Shown piece after piece: positions 18,901 through 25,840 of a stretch of 64,000 bases of DNA. The stretch comes from Bacteroidota bacterium (GTDB lineage Bacteria; Bacteroidota; Bacteroidia; AKYH767-A; OLB10), in the NCBI GenBank assembly GCA_016713925.1, contig JADJOH010000007.1, positions 297,501 through 361,500 on the forward strand, read 5' to 3'. A program made the translations under genes and the position numbers. How positions within the stretch are numbered: the first letter of the stretch is position 1; each line of letters begins with the position of its first letter. Under the pieces are notes generated by a model, which was not told where the DNA came from, searched no databases, and saw nothing but the letters and a program-made list of their open reading frames with translations.

Positions 18901-20351
18901 TCTACCATTTGTGCAGCTGTAATGACATATTTATTTGCGCCATTTAGTTTTCGTACAGCAACAAGTTGTCTGCTGTCACCGGTATAAAACAGATATTTCG
19001 GATTATCCGGTTGTAAGGTGGTGTTCGTTAAGAAGTATCTTGGAACATCTCCCTCTAATAGAACTCCATGTTTAAGGTAGTTTTCCCATCTGGATGTGAC
19101 CGCCTGAGCATATACCGGCATTACCGTTTGCCATCCCCAGTTTTTTGAATCCTGGAAAGGTGTGGAGAGAGAGAAATAGGCAGGGTAGAAGAATTCGGAT
19201 CCCCATGCAGAAAGAATTTTCAATAAGGAAAGATATTGTGCAGGTCTTACATTTTGGGTTTCATCTGCATTCCATCCGGCTGTACAAAATGGCGACATTA
19301 AGCTATCTCCCTGTTGCAATTCAAAATATTTGCAATCAGCAAACCATCCCAGTCCATGCCATGCACCGGCCCATGCTTTCCAGTTATTTGGCCATCTTAC
19401 ATATAGATCACCGGTTGGATAATATCTTCCATTGATCTTTGATTGAATAAATTTACTTTTTGACCATACCGGACGATAATCCGATTGACCATCTAATCCA
19501 TAATATGTGTAAGCAGTTTGTGGACTAGCAGACATAAACTCGTTGCGATAAAGCTGCATAAACTGAGTGTACTTTTGTCCACGATAGTTATTGATAGAAG
19601 TGGCAGTTTTGGTAGCGGGAAATCCAAGTGCATTGTAGTCGGCAAGAACAGTTGGGTCATTGTTCACTACACCGCCGTTAAGGCTGATAAGACGCAAAGA
19701 TTCTCCATTGTCATTTAATACGTCAAGTGGTCGTCCCAATGCATTCACTAAATTACTTAAATAGTTTTTTAGATACGCACCATCCTGTTGTAATAAAGCA
19801 CCGGGAGCTGCAGGCGAAAAATATTTACCGGAAGTAATTACATTTCCGCTCAGATCCAGATATTGACCACTTGAGTTTCTGATGTAGTTACTTGGAGCAA
19901 GGTTTGCACTGTTTACATTTCCTGGAATCTGATTCATCAAACAGATTGCAGATGTTTTTATAGAGGGGTCTCTTTTAGCAACATTAACAAATGCGCCCGG
20001 TAGTGATTGAATGGTGTCAATATAATCATACGGGTTGCCATAAGAGGTAATATTCGGACTAATAACATAGTAATAGTTCCAGTTCTTATAAAATTCCATA
20101 TTGTTTGTCTTCGCATCAATTACCATTTGAGGACGAAGAACACCGGTTTGACCCCAACGTGAAAAATAGGCGATATCGAACCAGTTAAAATTGCGGTTCA
20201 TGGTATGACCCGGCTGGAAACGTGGAAGCGGATATGAGAAAAGTTGCTGTTGAGCAGTAAGGTTTCCGGTGGCATATTCCAGCGGATCCGTTTGAGCATT
20301 CACTAATCCCACCGTGCTAAGAATGGAGATTATCAGGAGCAGTTTTTTCAT
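15999..20351 (-). CDS. Giant T9SS cargo protein with nine Ig-like repeats (paralogue 2)
   Basis: This 1450-residue protein has a signal peptide (1-19) and the same N-terminal domain (about 30-545) and CBM35-like sandwich (about 547-700) as the neighbour at 11036; many blocks are near identical, such as GWQTVMPVY and FYTGD. It then has nine Ig-like repeats of about 72 residues (709-1355, CSGGNVTLTAS...YLWSNGATTN), no Fn3 domains, and a T9SS type A sorting domain (YPNPFSNN to the end). Adjacent repeats are nearly identical in DNA at a 216-base step, a sign of recent unit duplication. A promoter-like element lies at 20499-20527. Confidence 0.85.
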   Translation of the reverse strand: MKKLLLIISILSTVGLVNAQTDPLEYATGNLTAQQQLFSYPLPRFQPGHTMNRNFNWFDIAYFSRWGQTGVLRPQMVIDAKTNNMEFYKNWNYYYVISPNITSYGNPYDYIDTIQSLPGAFVNVAKRDPSIKTSAICLMNQIPGNVNSANLAPSNYIRNSSGQYLDLSGNVITSGKYFSPAAPGALLQQDGAYLKNYLSNLVNALGRPLDVLNDNGESLRLISLNGGVVNNDPTVLADYNALGFPATKTATSINNYRGQKYTQFMQLYRNEFMSASPQTAYTYYGLDGQSDYRPVWSKSKFIQSKINGRYYPTGDLYVRWPNNWKAWAGAWHGLGWFADCKYFELQQGDSLMSPFCTAGWNADETQNVRPAQYLSLLKILSAWGSEFFYPAYFSLSTPFQDSKNWGWQTVMPVYAQAVTSRWENYLKHGVLLEGDVPRYFLTNTTLQPDNPKYLFYTGDSRQLVAVRKLNGANKYVITAAQMVDANTVGNAPMVSYGKFKLGNDSIKLEFRRQGSVYIYDASNTSAKVFYQLDRWHQYEHPERWSKDFVLEAEVFDNTPNGFSIKTEVPAGTAANDYSNFTSFLSFTNLNGVEYNINPRGTSGVNHYVWVRARSANGGTSGFSVKLDNGQTNTVPCVKGNTWTWYRYDGSTGQQITYNSLTPGNHKITITPTNATLEIDQIIITQNSGNIQSPFATPCSASASATITPSGATTFCTGGSVTLTANSGTSYAWSNGATTQSITVSTSGNYTVTVNSGAGSATSPITTVTVAAVTPSIITASGSTSLCSGGSVTLTANTGTAYVWSTGSTAQTITVNTSGNYKVIVTQSNGCTSASAVTSVTVGSAPTPTISANGSTTLCAGGSVVLTASSGTAYLWSNGATTNAITASTAGNYTVRVTQSNGCSATSAVTAVTIGSAPTPTISASGPTTLCTGGNVTLTASTGTAYLWSNGATTNSITTSSAGNYSVRVTQSGGCSATSAITTVSIGAATTPTISASGPTTFCSGGNVTLTASTGTAYLWSNGATTNAITVSSPGNYTVRVTQSGGCSATSAITTVSIGSATTPTISASGPTTFCSGGNVTLTASTGTAYLWSNGATTNAITVSSAGSYTVRVTQSGGCSATSGATTITIGSAPTPTISANGPTSFCSGGSVTLTASSGTAYLWSNGATTNSINVTAAGNYTVRVSQTGGCSATSAATTITIGTGNAPTPTINAGGSLTFCQGGSVTLNASSGTAYLWSNGATTQSISATTGGNYTVRVTQSGGCFATSSATTVTVRPSPTFTVTPNGPLNFCQGGNVTFNVTNSNATFYIWYKNNNLAYWGTRNYYTASSAGVYKLRAYLGLCSTYSNSFNVTVPCREGEVLAGEPMFIAYPNPFSNNTTFAFELAQASEVSIRLFDATGKLIDVILEKSMVSEGETRIDYATTHLSNGIYMAEIITPEATKRIKLVSTK
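17002..17433 (-). repeat. Near-identical 216-bp tandem Ig-like coding repeats
   Basis: The block starting at 17002 recurs at 17218 with very few base changes, an offset of 216 bases or 72 codons. More diverged copies continue on both sides over about 16.5-18.2 kb. The two central copies therefore look recently duplicated or homogenised. Confidence 0.8.
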
Positions 20352-20498
20352 TTTTTGGTTTGTGTTTTTAGGGACTGACTCAATATTTTGGTTTGTGTTT
20401 GATTCTCAGTTATTTCGGTTTGGGCAATAGAATTCCCCTCCCGGATAGGGTAATTTTTTGAAATAATAAAATTGGTATTGGTTTTACTCTGTGTTGGC

Positions 20499-20527
20499 CA
20501 AATGTATCAATAAAGATGTAACAACAA
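20499..20527 (-). promoter_or_regulatory. Promoter of T9SS paralogue 2 (-33 TTG, -7 TACATTTG)
   Basis: The minus strand reads TTG (20527-20525), an 18-base spacer, then TACATTTG (20506-20499). This is close to the Bacteroidota consensus TTTG-19/21-TAnnTTTG. It lies about 150 bases upstream of the ATG at 20351, and a ten-copy 21-bp repeat starts just upstream of it. Confidence 0.5.
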
Positions 20528-20561
20528 GCATCTTGACGATTGCAATATCATAATCAATTGA

Positions 20562-20773
20562 TATTCAGTCAAAAAAAAATCATATTGTCAATAAAAAAAC
20601 TCTATTGACCAAGAAAAAAATGATATTCGCCATCATTTTGCAAACGTTCGCCCATATCAAAAGGGGGTGTTCGCCATCAAAATCCGGCTATTCGCTTTAT
20701 AAAAAGTAAAATTTGACCTACAAATTGAAGCCATTCACCATGAAAAATTGTATTTTCACTAAAGCAATAGGAT
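20562..20773. repeat. Ten degenerate ~21-bp direct repeats
   Basis: Units begin at 20562, 20583, 20603, 20624, 20645, 20668, 20689, 20711, 20732 and 20753, steps of 20-23 bases. The working consensus is TATTCGCCATnAAAAA, best preserved in TATTCGCCATCA (20624), TGTTCGCCATCAAAA (20668) and CATTCACCATGAAAAA (20732). They fill much of the 506-base gap (20352-20857), which holds no gene. Two-helical-turn spacing beside a promoter suggests a phased protein-binding array; a decayed minisatellite is the alternative. Confidence 0.65.
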
Positions 20774-20857
20774 GAAAACAGGTCGATTAACGGCCTTTAA
20801 CTGCCTTCGTAGTTCTAAATCGGTTGATCAGGTAGGAGAGGATGATAAGTGTCATGT

Positions 20858-21283
20858 TTATAAAATTACGTTCAAGTTCCCCTCTTTGTTTTGGCGCTGG
20901 CCATTAGGGCTGCCTGCGGAAACTTTGTAAACATATGTACCCATTGGGACCTTTTGACCTCCATATGTTCCATCCCAACGCTCATTACTATTTGAAGTTT
21001 CAAATATCAATTGCCCCCATCGGTTAAAGATTTGCATTCGGAAGTCCTTTATGGCTTCTCCTGCAACTCCAAAAGTATCGTTGAGGCCATCACCATTTGG
21101 AGTGAAGGTGTTTGGAATATAAAGACTCATAGCTGGAATTATTTCCACTTCATTAGAAATACTAAATACCAATGGTTGTCCCGTTTTATAAGCAATGACT
21201 CGATATTTACGACTTAAGGAAACCTGTGCATCAGAGCTTTTGGTGACGCAGAGCATTAGAAATAGCAGTACAAAGCTTTTCAT
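20858..21283 (-). CDS. Small secreted protein with type B T9SS sorting domain (CHU_C)
   Basis: From the ATG at 21283 the protein is about 141 residues: a signal peptide (about 1-20, MKSFVLLFLMLC... ending SDAQ), a 30-residue linker and a full gliding-motility-type C-terminal domain. The latter is IPNTFTPNGDGLNDTF, IFNRWGQLIFETSN, WDGTYGGQKVPMGTYVYKV. An upstream in-frame ATG at 21310 adds nine residues before the signal peptide and was not used. These domains normally sit at the end of very large adhesins; here there is almost no cargo. It may be a remnant or a bare surface anchor. Confidence 0.75.
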   Translation of the reverse strand: MKSFVLLFLMLCVTKSSDAQVSLSRKYRVIAYKTGQPLVFSISNEVEIIPAMSLYIPNTFTPNGDGLNDTFGVAGEAIKDFRMQIFNRWGQLIFETSNSNERWDGTYGGQKVPMGTYVYKVSAGSPNGQRQNKEGNLNVIL

Positions 21284-21582
21284 GCATATATAATGATTTG
21301 ATTGTTGCATATCCGGTAATTTGATGGATGCAAACTATCACCATTTCATTTCGACAGTTACTCATAATCTTGCATTGACACACTTATGTAAGGTTTTACC
21401 TATTGATGATAGTCGCTGTATACCACAAATGTGACCTGTAAACGAAAATTTAATGGAGCATTAATTCCCTTTTACCCTTCGATTAGGTAGTAAGAAATAA
21501 GCCGATATTTGAAGAGAATGTCAGGAACAAGGTGCTTGTCAAGTCCAAATTCAGTCGAAAAGTCTCATTTCGTATTCTTTGA

Positions 21583-21590
21583 TATATTTG
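21583..21590 (+). promoter_or_regulatory. Bacteroidota -7 box before CpeT-like gene
   Basis: TATATTTG matches TAnnTTTG exactly, 26 bases before the ATG at 21617. No -33 TTG is seen. The rest of the 333-base gap from 21284 holds no gene that I can support. Confidence 0.4.
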
Positions 21591-21616
21591 ATGTGTGGAT
21601 GAATTAATTCTAAAAA

Positions 21617-22251
21617 ATGAAAAGTATGTTTGCTCCTAAATTTGCGGTTGCTGTTGGATTGCTAATCGTCTTTGGTTTTAAATCTGAACGGGTAAATGCT
21701 CAGGAAGTTTTGGTGAATCAACTGGCTGACTGGTTATCCGGTTCTTTTAATAGTAAAGAACAGTCATTAAAGGACACTTCGTATTATCATATAAATCTGG
21801 AAATAGTACGGATATGGCCGGAAAGGCTGGATGGGATATGGTTATATGTAGAACAGGCAATGGCTGAAAATATGGAAAAACCCTATCGGCAAAGGGCTTA
21901 CAGACTCACCCAAACGGAAAAAAATACCTTTGAAAGTGCGATTTACACTTTCAATGATCCTGTGAGATTTGCCGGTCATCCTGAGCTGATCAATAAACTT
22001 CCAATTGACAGTATTAATAAAAAAGAGGGCTGTTCGGTTTTTTTATCCTGGAATATCGAGGAGAACTCCTTTATCGGTAAAACCGGTGAACGCACTTGCC
22101 CCAGCGAATTGCGGGGGCGAGCTATGCAACATCTGAAGTGAAGCTCAAAGAAAACATGCTGCCTAGTTGGGATCGAGGGTTTAATGACGACGGAGTTCAG
22201 GTTTGGGGCGCTGAAAGGGGAGGTTATATATTTCTTAAACAGAAAAAATAA
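21617..22251 (+). pseudogene. CpcT/CpeT-family protein, frameshifted
   Basis: After a signal peptide (about 1-28, ending RVNAQ) come the CpcT/CpeT signatures: LADWLSGSFNS, IRIW-like VRIWPERLDGIWLYVEQA, PYRQRAYRL and a Cys-containing segment. In cyanobacteria the family attaches bilins to phycobiliproteins; the role of secreted Bacteroidota members is unknown. The open frame stops at 22141. Restoring one G in the GGGGG run at 22113-22117 extends it to 22251 (211 residues) with family-like sequence (LRGASYATSE, then WDRGFNDDGVQVWG). The break is therefore one lost base, real or a consensus error. Confidence 0.75.
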
Positions 22252-22266
22252 TTTTCAACAGGTGCC

Positions 22267-22294
22267 TTGAATTTTAATTTTACCACTATATTTG
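22267..22294 (+). promoter_or_regulatory. Promoter before short leader and hairpin
   Basis: TTG at 22267-22269 and TATATTTG at 22287-22294 form a near-consensus Bacteroidota promoter with a 17-base spacer, slightly short of the usual 19-21. Confidence 0.45.
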
Positions 22295-22300
22295 ATTTTA

Positions 22301-22397
22301 AATCAGATACAATGAAAGTTATAATTCTTTTTATGATTATGAGTTGAAATTCCGGAATCGGTTATTATAAAGGGCTGTATACTTGTACGGCCCTTTT
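22301..22397 (+). ncRNA. Candidate small RNA or attenuated leader
   Basis: Between the promoter at 22267-22294 and a strong hairpin at 22369-22397 lies about 100 bases. The only reading frame in it is an 11-codon ORF (22312-22347, MKVIILFMIMS). It may be a free small RNA, or an attenuator leader for the coiled-coil gene starting about 30 bases later. This is inferred from element order only. Confidence 0.35.
22369..22397 (+). terminator. Rho-independent terminator-like hairpin
   Basis: The 11-base stem AAAGGGCTGTA / TACGGCCCTTT (one G-U pair) has a 6-base loop and is followed by TCTATT. It sits upstream of, not after, the coiled-coil gene. Confidence 0.6.
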
Positions 22398-22426
22398 CTA
22401 TTGTTGAAAGTAAACCTCTAAACCCA

Positions 22427-22816
22427 ATGGTTATGCATACTAAACAACAACTCAATGAAATGAAAAATGAACACGATCAATGGCAGGATCGTATTCGTTT
22501 CTACAAAGATGAAATTTCTCATTTTAATAATCATCTTGGACGATTATCCTTATCAAGAAAAAGTGTGGACCTGATGGCCTCAGTAGAGCATTTTCAAAAT
22601 CAGTTTATTCGACAAAAGGAAGTGTTGGATATCATCAGGCATGATTTTAAACAACATGAAAACCTCATAGAAGCTCTGGAAGGCGGAAATGCTGCAGAAC
22701 CAAATGATGGGATACAAAGAATACATTCTATTCAGCGTGATAAGCTCGATCAATTCGAGCATATCTTTCATGAATTAAGGAATGACTTTAATGTTTTCCT
22801 TAATAAGGCAGACTAA
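22427..22816 (+). CDS. Small coiled-coil protein of unknown function
   Basis: The 129 residues (or 127 from the third codon, also ATG) are almost entirely polar and helix-forming, with heptad-like hydrophobic spacing. There is no signal peptide or membrane segment. Asp/Glu, Lys and Gln are abundant (KNEHDQWQDRIRFYKDEISH). I do not recognise a family. It is preceded by a hairpin that could attenuate its transcription and is convergent with the lpx-ABC operon. Confidence 0.6.
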   Translation: MVMHTKQQLNEMKNEHDQWQDRIRFYKDEISHFNNHLGRLSLSRKSVDLMASVEHFQNQFIRQKEVLDIIRHDFKQHENLIEALEGGNAAEPNDGIQRIHSIQRDKLDQFEHIFHELRNDFNVFLNKAD

Positions 22817-22824
22817 AACGGGCG

Positions 22825-22923
22825 TTAGAAAATAGAAATCATAGCAATTGCTATTAGCAAAAGGACAAATTCTTCTGCTACAAAAAGTATTTGCTGTTTT
22901 CTGTCGGTTGTGGAATTTGACAT
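22825..22923 (-). CDS. Possible 32-residue single-pass membrane peptide
   Basis: An ATG-initiated frame encodes a polar N-terminus (MSNSTTDRKQQ) followed by one hydrophobic helix (ILFVAEEFVLLLIAIAMISIF) and a stop. It lies 85 bases downstream of the ABC ATPase gene on the same strand, so it could be the last gene of the lpx operon. Length and composition alone cannot prove coding. Confidence 0.3.
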   Translation of the reverse strand: MSNSTTDRKQQILFVAEEFVLLLIAIAMISIF

Positions 22924-23008
22924 GGTTAACTTAAGGCTTTTTCATGTCCAAGGTAATTGCTTTAAAAAATATTGTTGAAACTATTTCGATGAAAAACTTT
23001 CAAAAATA

Positions 23009-23635
23009 TTACATTTTGAAATCGTGTAAGTCAATTCTTCTTTCACAAAAAGAAATCTCATCCTCTATGTTATTGGAGCAAATGATGATAGTCTTTTGGG
23101 AGGTATGTTCATTGATTAAATTTTTATACCAAGCGACACCTTTTTTATCCAGGTTTGAAAGAGGTTCATCTAAAAGCAGAACGGGGACATCACTTAATAC
23201 AGCCAGCGCGAGTTTGATCCGCTGTTTCATTCCAGAAGAGAAGTGTTTTATGGGTTTGTTTCTGCTTTCATCCAGTTCAATGATTGAAATGAGTTCCTTT
23301 TCATTCATAGAATGCAGAAAAGGTTTGAAGGAAGAGTAAAAGGAAATCAATTCATGCATATTGTATTCTTCATGCAAATCTAGGTACGGTGCGGCAAGAC
23401 TTATTTTTTTATACCAGTCATCTGATTTTATTTCCACATTATCGTAGAAATACTGTAGGGTGCCTTCGTTTAATGTTTGAAACCCACTTATAGTCTGAAG
23501 CAATGTTGATTTTCCGGATCCATTAAAACCTGTGATGGCTATCTTTTCAAAGGGGGCAATTTTGAAATTCAGATTTCGGAATATCCATTGATGGAGAAAT
23601 TTTTTTCCGGCGGATTTTAACTGAATTGTTATCAA
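23009..23635 (-). CDS. ABC transporter ATP-binding protein
   Basis: The 208-residue nucleotide-binding domain has Walker A GFNGSGKST (about residue 37), signature HFSSGMKQR (about 134) and Walker B VLLLDEP with a following D-loop (SNLDKKG). No permease gene is adjacent, so the transported substrate is unknown. It starts 12 bases after lpxA and is probably in the lipid A operon, which hints at an envelope role. Its short length and SSGMKQR motif resemble CcmA-type ATPases, but no other cytochrome c genes are near. Confidence 0.85.
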   Translation of the reverse strand: MITIQLKSAGKKFLHQWIFRNLNFKIAPFEKIAITGFNGSGKSTLLQTISGFQTLNEGTLQYFYDNVEIKSDDWYKKISLAAPYLDLHEEYNMHELISFYSSFKPFLHSMNEKELISIIELDESRNKPIKHFSSGMKQRIKLALAVLSDVPVLLLDEPLSNLDKKGVAWYKNLINEHTSQKTIIICSNNIEDEISFCERRIDLHDFKM

Positions 23636-23647
23636 GTGCTATTTGTA

Positions 23648-24445
23648 TTAATCAGCCTTCATCAAATTTGTATACGGCCCACGAATAATACCTTTGTCAG
23701 AAGACCGGATAAAATCAAGGATTAAATTTCTATGGTCTGATGAACTAAATTCTTCTTCAACAACAGCTATGGCTTTCGAAATGGTATGGCCTTTTTGATA
23801 AATCGTTCTGTAAATATCCTGAATTTCTTCTATCACTTGTTTACTGAAGCCTCTTCTACTTAAACCAACAGCGTTTATTCCTGCATAACTTAACGGCTCG
23901 CGTGCAGCTTTAACAAAGGGTGGAACATTTTTTCTTACTCCGGTTTGACCTCCGATAAAACTATGTGGACCAATAAACATAAACTGTGATACACCTACAT
24001 AGCCTTCAAGGATAGCCCAATCATAAATGGTTACGTGCCCGGCAAGATTTACGGAATTGGCAAGTATCACATGATTTCCGATGATGCAATCATGTGCAAT
24101 GTGTACATAAGCCATTAACAGGCAATGCTGACCTACTTCCGTACGACCCATTGCAGCAGTGCCTCTGTTTATGGTCACACATTCCCGAATGATAGAGTGA
24201 TCGCCTATAACGGCGGTTGTCTCTTCTCCTTTGAATTTAAGATCTTGAGGAATGGCGGAAATAACAGCACCGGGAAATATTTTGACGTTGTTACCAATTC
24301 GTGCCCCATCATACACGGTTACATTAGATCCAATCCAGGTATTGTCTCCAATTACCACATCACCATGTATACAGGAAAACGGATCTATTTTAACGTTTTC
24401 ACCTATTTGTGCTCTGGGGTCAATAAAGGCTAGTGGAGTTGACAT
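23648..24445 (-). CDS. lpxA: Acyl-ACP--UDP-N-acetylglucosamine O-acyltransferase
   Basis: First step of lipid A synthesis: transfer of a 3-hydroxyacyl chain to UDP-GlcNAc. The 265 residues form a left-handed hexapeptide beta-helix (repeated I-G-x-N-V pattern) with the catalytic His in YVHIAHDCIIGNH, the GGQTGVRKNVPPFVKA region, and the C-terminal helical bundle. Its ATG shares one base with the stop of lpxC/fabZ (TGATG), so translation is coupled. Confidence 0.97.
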   Translation of the reverse strand: MSTPLAFIDPRAQIGENVKIDPFSCIHGDVVIGDNTWIGSNVTVYDGARIGNNVKIFPGAVISAIPQDLKFKGEETTAVIGDHSIIRECVTINRGTAAMGRTEVGQHCLLMAYVHIAHDCIIGNHVILANSVNLAGHVTIYDWAILEGYVGVSQFMFIGPHSFIGGQTGVRKNVPPFVKAAREPLSYAGINAVGLSRRGFSKQVIEEIQDIYRTIYQKGHTISKAIAVVEEEFSSSDHRNLILDFIRSSDKGIIRGPYTNLMKAD

Positions 24446-25833
24446 CAGCTTTTTTTAACAATTTGTGCCATCATTTCTGCTTCCATTACAACTTTGTCAC
24501 CTACAATTGCTGAACCTTTCATATGGCAGATCCCTCTTCTGATTGGTGTTACAAGTTTCAGATCAAAAATAACTGTATCACCGGGGCTTACTTTTTGTTT
24601 GAATCTCGCATCCGATATTTTCATAAAATAAGTCCAGTAATTTTCAGGATCCGGAACAGTGTTTAAGACTAAAATTCCGCCGGTTTGTGCCATAGCTTCA
24701 ATAAGCAGTACCCCCGGCATAACCGGATTGTTCGGGAAATGCCCTTGAAAAAACCATTCGTTCATGGTGACATTCTTAACGCCCACCACACGCTCATGGT
24801 CAAGTTCAATAATTTTATCAATGAGTAAGAATGGAAATCGATGAGGCAGCATGGCTGTGATTTTTGCTATATCACATACCGGTGTAACATTCAAATCATA
24901 TTTGCGGATTTTAACCCGGTCGCGTTTTATTACCTCTTTTATTTTCCTGGCAAATTCAACATTGGCGGCATGTCCGGGTCTTGCTGCTAGAATATGACAT
25001 TGAATAGGCATACCAACAAGAGCGAAATCACCAACAATATCAAGTAGCTTATGACGGGCAGGTTCATTTTGAAAATGCAACTGAACATTGTTTAATATCC
25101 CCTTTTCTTTAACCTGTACACTTGGTTTATTGAACAATCGGGCCAGATCATCCAGTTTATCCTGACTAATCTCCTTGTCAACTACAACAATGGCATTGTT
25201 GAGATCGCCACCTTTTATTAAATCATGTTTTACGAGAGCTTCTAATTCATGTAAAAAGCAAAACGTTCGACACGTAGAAAAATCTTTTTGAAATTCATTT
25301 ATCTTATGCAATTGTGCATGCTGCGTTCCTAATACAGGACTATTGTAATCCACCATCACCGTAATCCGATAGTCCGGGCTGGGTACGGCGAGCATTTCTA
25401 CATTTCTGGCAGGTTCTTCATAAGAAAGCACCTCTTCGAGTACATAGACCTCACGATCTGCATTTTGCTCTACAATTCCGGCTTGCAGCAAAGCGTCGAT
25501 AAATGGAGCAGAGCTTCCGTCGAGAATCGGAACTTCAGGTCCGTCAACTTCAATAAGGGCATTATCAATTTCAAGTCCTACAAGTGCAGCCAGGGCATGT
25601 TCGGTAGTACTGATTTTTGCGCCATGTTGTTGAAGTGTTGTTCCACGAGAGGTATCAGAAACATTATCAGCATCTACTTCAATTTCCGGTGCGCCTTCCA
25701 GATCAATCCTTTTAAATTTATACCAATGGTTTTCCGGGGCGGGTTTAAAAGTGAGATTTACTTTCACTCCGGTATGAAGACCAACTCCGGAAACGGTAAC
25801 AGGATTTTTAATCGTTCTTTGTTTTTGTATCAT
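24445..25833 (-). CDS. lpxC/fabZ: Bifunctional LpxC deacetylase / FabZ dehydratase
   Basis: This fusion is typical of Bacteroidota. Residues 1 to about 300 are UDP-3-O-acyl-GlcNAc deacetylase, the committed zinc step of lipid A synthesis. Zinc and active-site motifs include STTEHALAAL, FSTCRTFCFLHE and ARHKLLDIVGDFAL. Residues about 310-462 are 3-hydroxyacyl-ACP dehydratase, with LPHRFPFLLID and the catalytic GHFPNNPVMPGVL. Joining them may balance the shared 3-hydroxyacyl-ACP pool. It lies seven bases after lpxD and overlaps lpxA by one base. Confidence 0.97.
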   Translation of the reverse strand: MIQKQRTIKNPVTVSGVGLHTGVKVNLTFKPAPENHWYKFKRIDLEGAPEIEVDADNVSDTSRGTTLQQHGAKISTTEHALAALVGLEIDNALIEVDGPEVPILDGSSAPFIDALLQAGIVEQNADREVYVLEEVLSYEEPARNVEMLAVPSPDYRITVMVDYNSPVLGTQHAQLHKINEFQKDFSTCRTFCFLHELEALVKHDLIKGGDLNNAIVVVDKEISQDKLDDLARLFNKPSVQVKEKGILNNVQLHFQNEPARHKLLDIVGDFALVGMPIQCHILAARPGHAANVEFARKIKEVIKRDRVKIRKYDLNVTPVCDIAKITAMLPHRFPFLLIDKIIELDHERVVGVKNVTMNEWFFQGHFPNNPVMPGVLLIEAMAQTGGILVLNTVPDPENYWTYFMKISDARFKQKVSPGDTVIFDLKLVTPIRRGICHMKGSAIVGDKVVMEAEMMAQIVKKS

Positions 25834-25840
25834 TACTCAA

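Noticed and set aside
22944..23339. 131-codon plus-strand ORF
   Set aside because: It is antisense to the ABC ATPase, which has all expected motifs.
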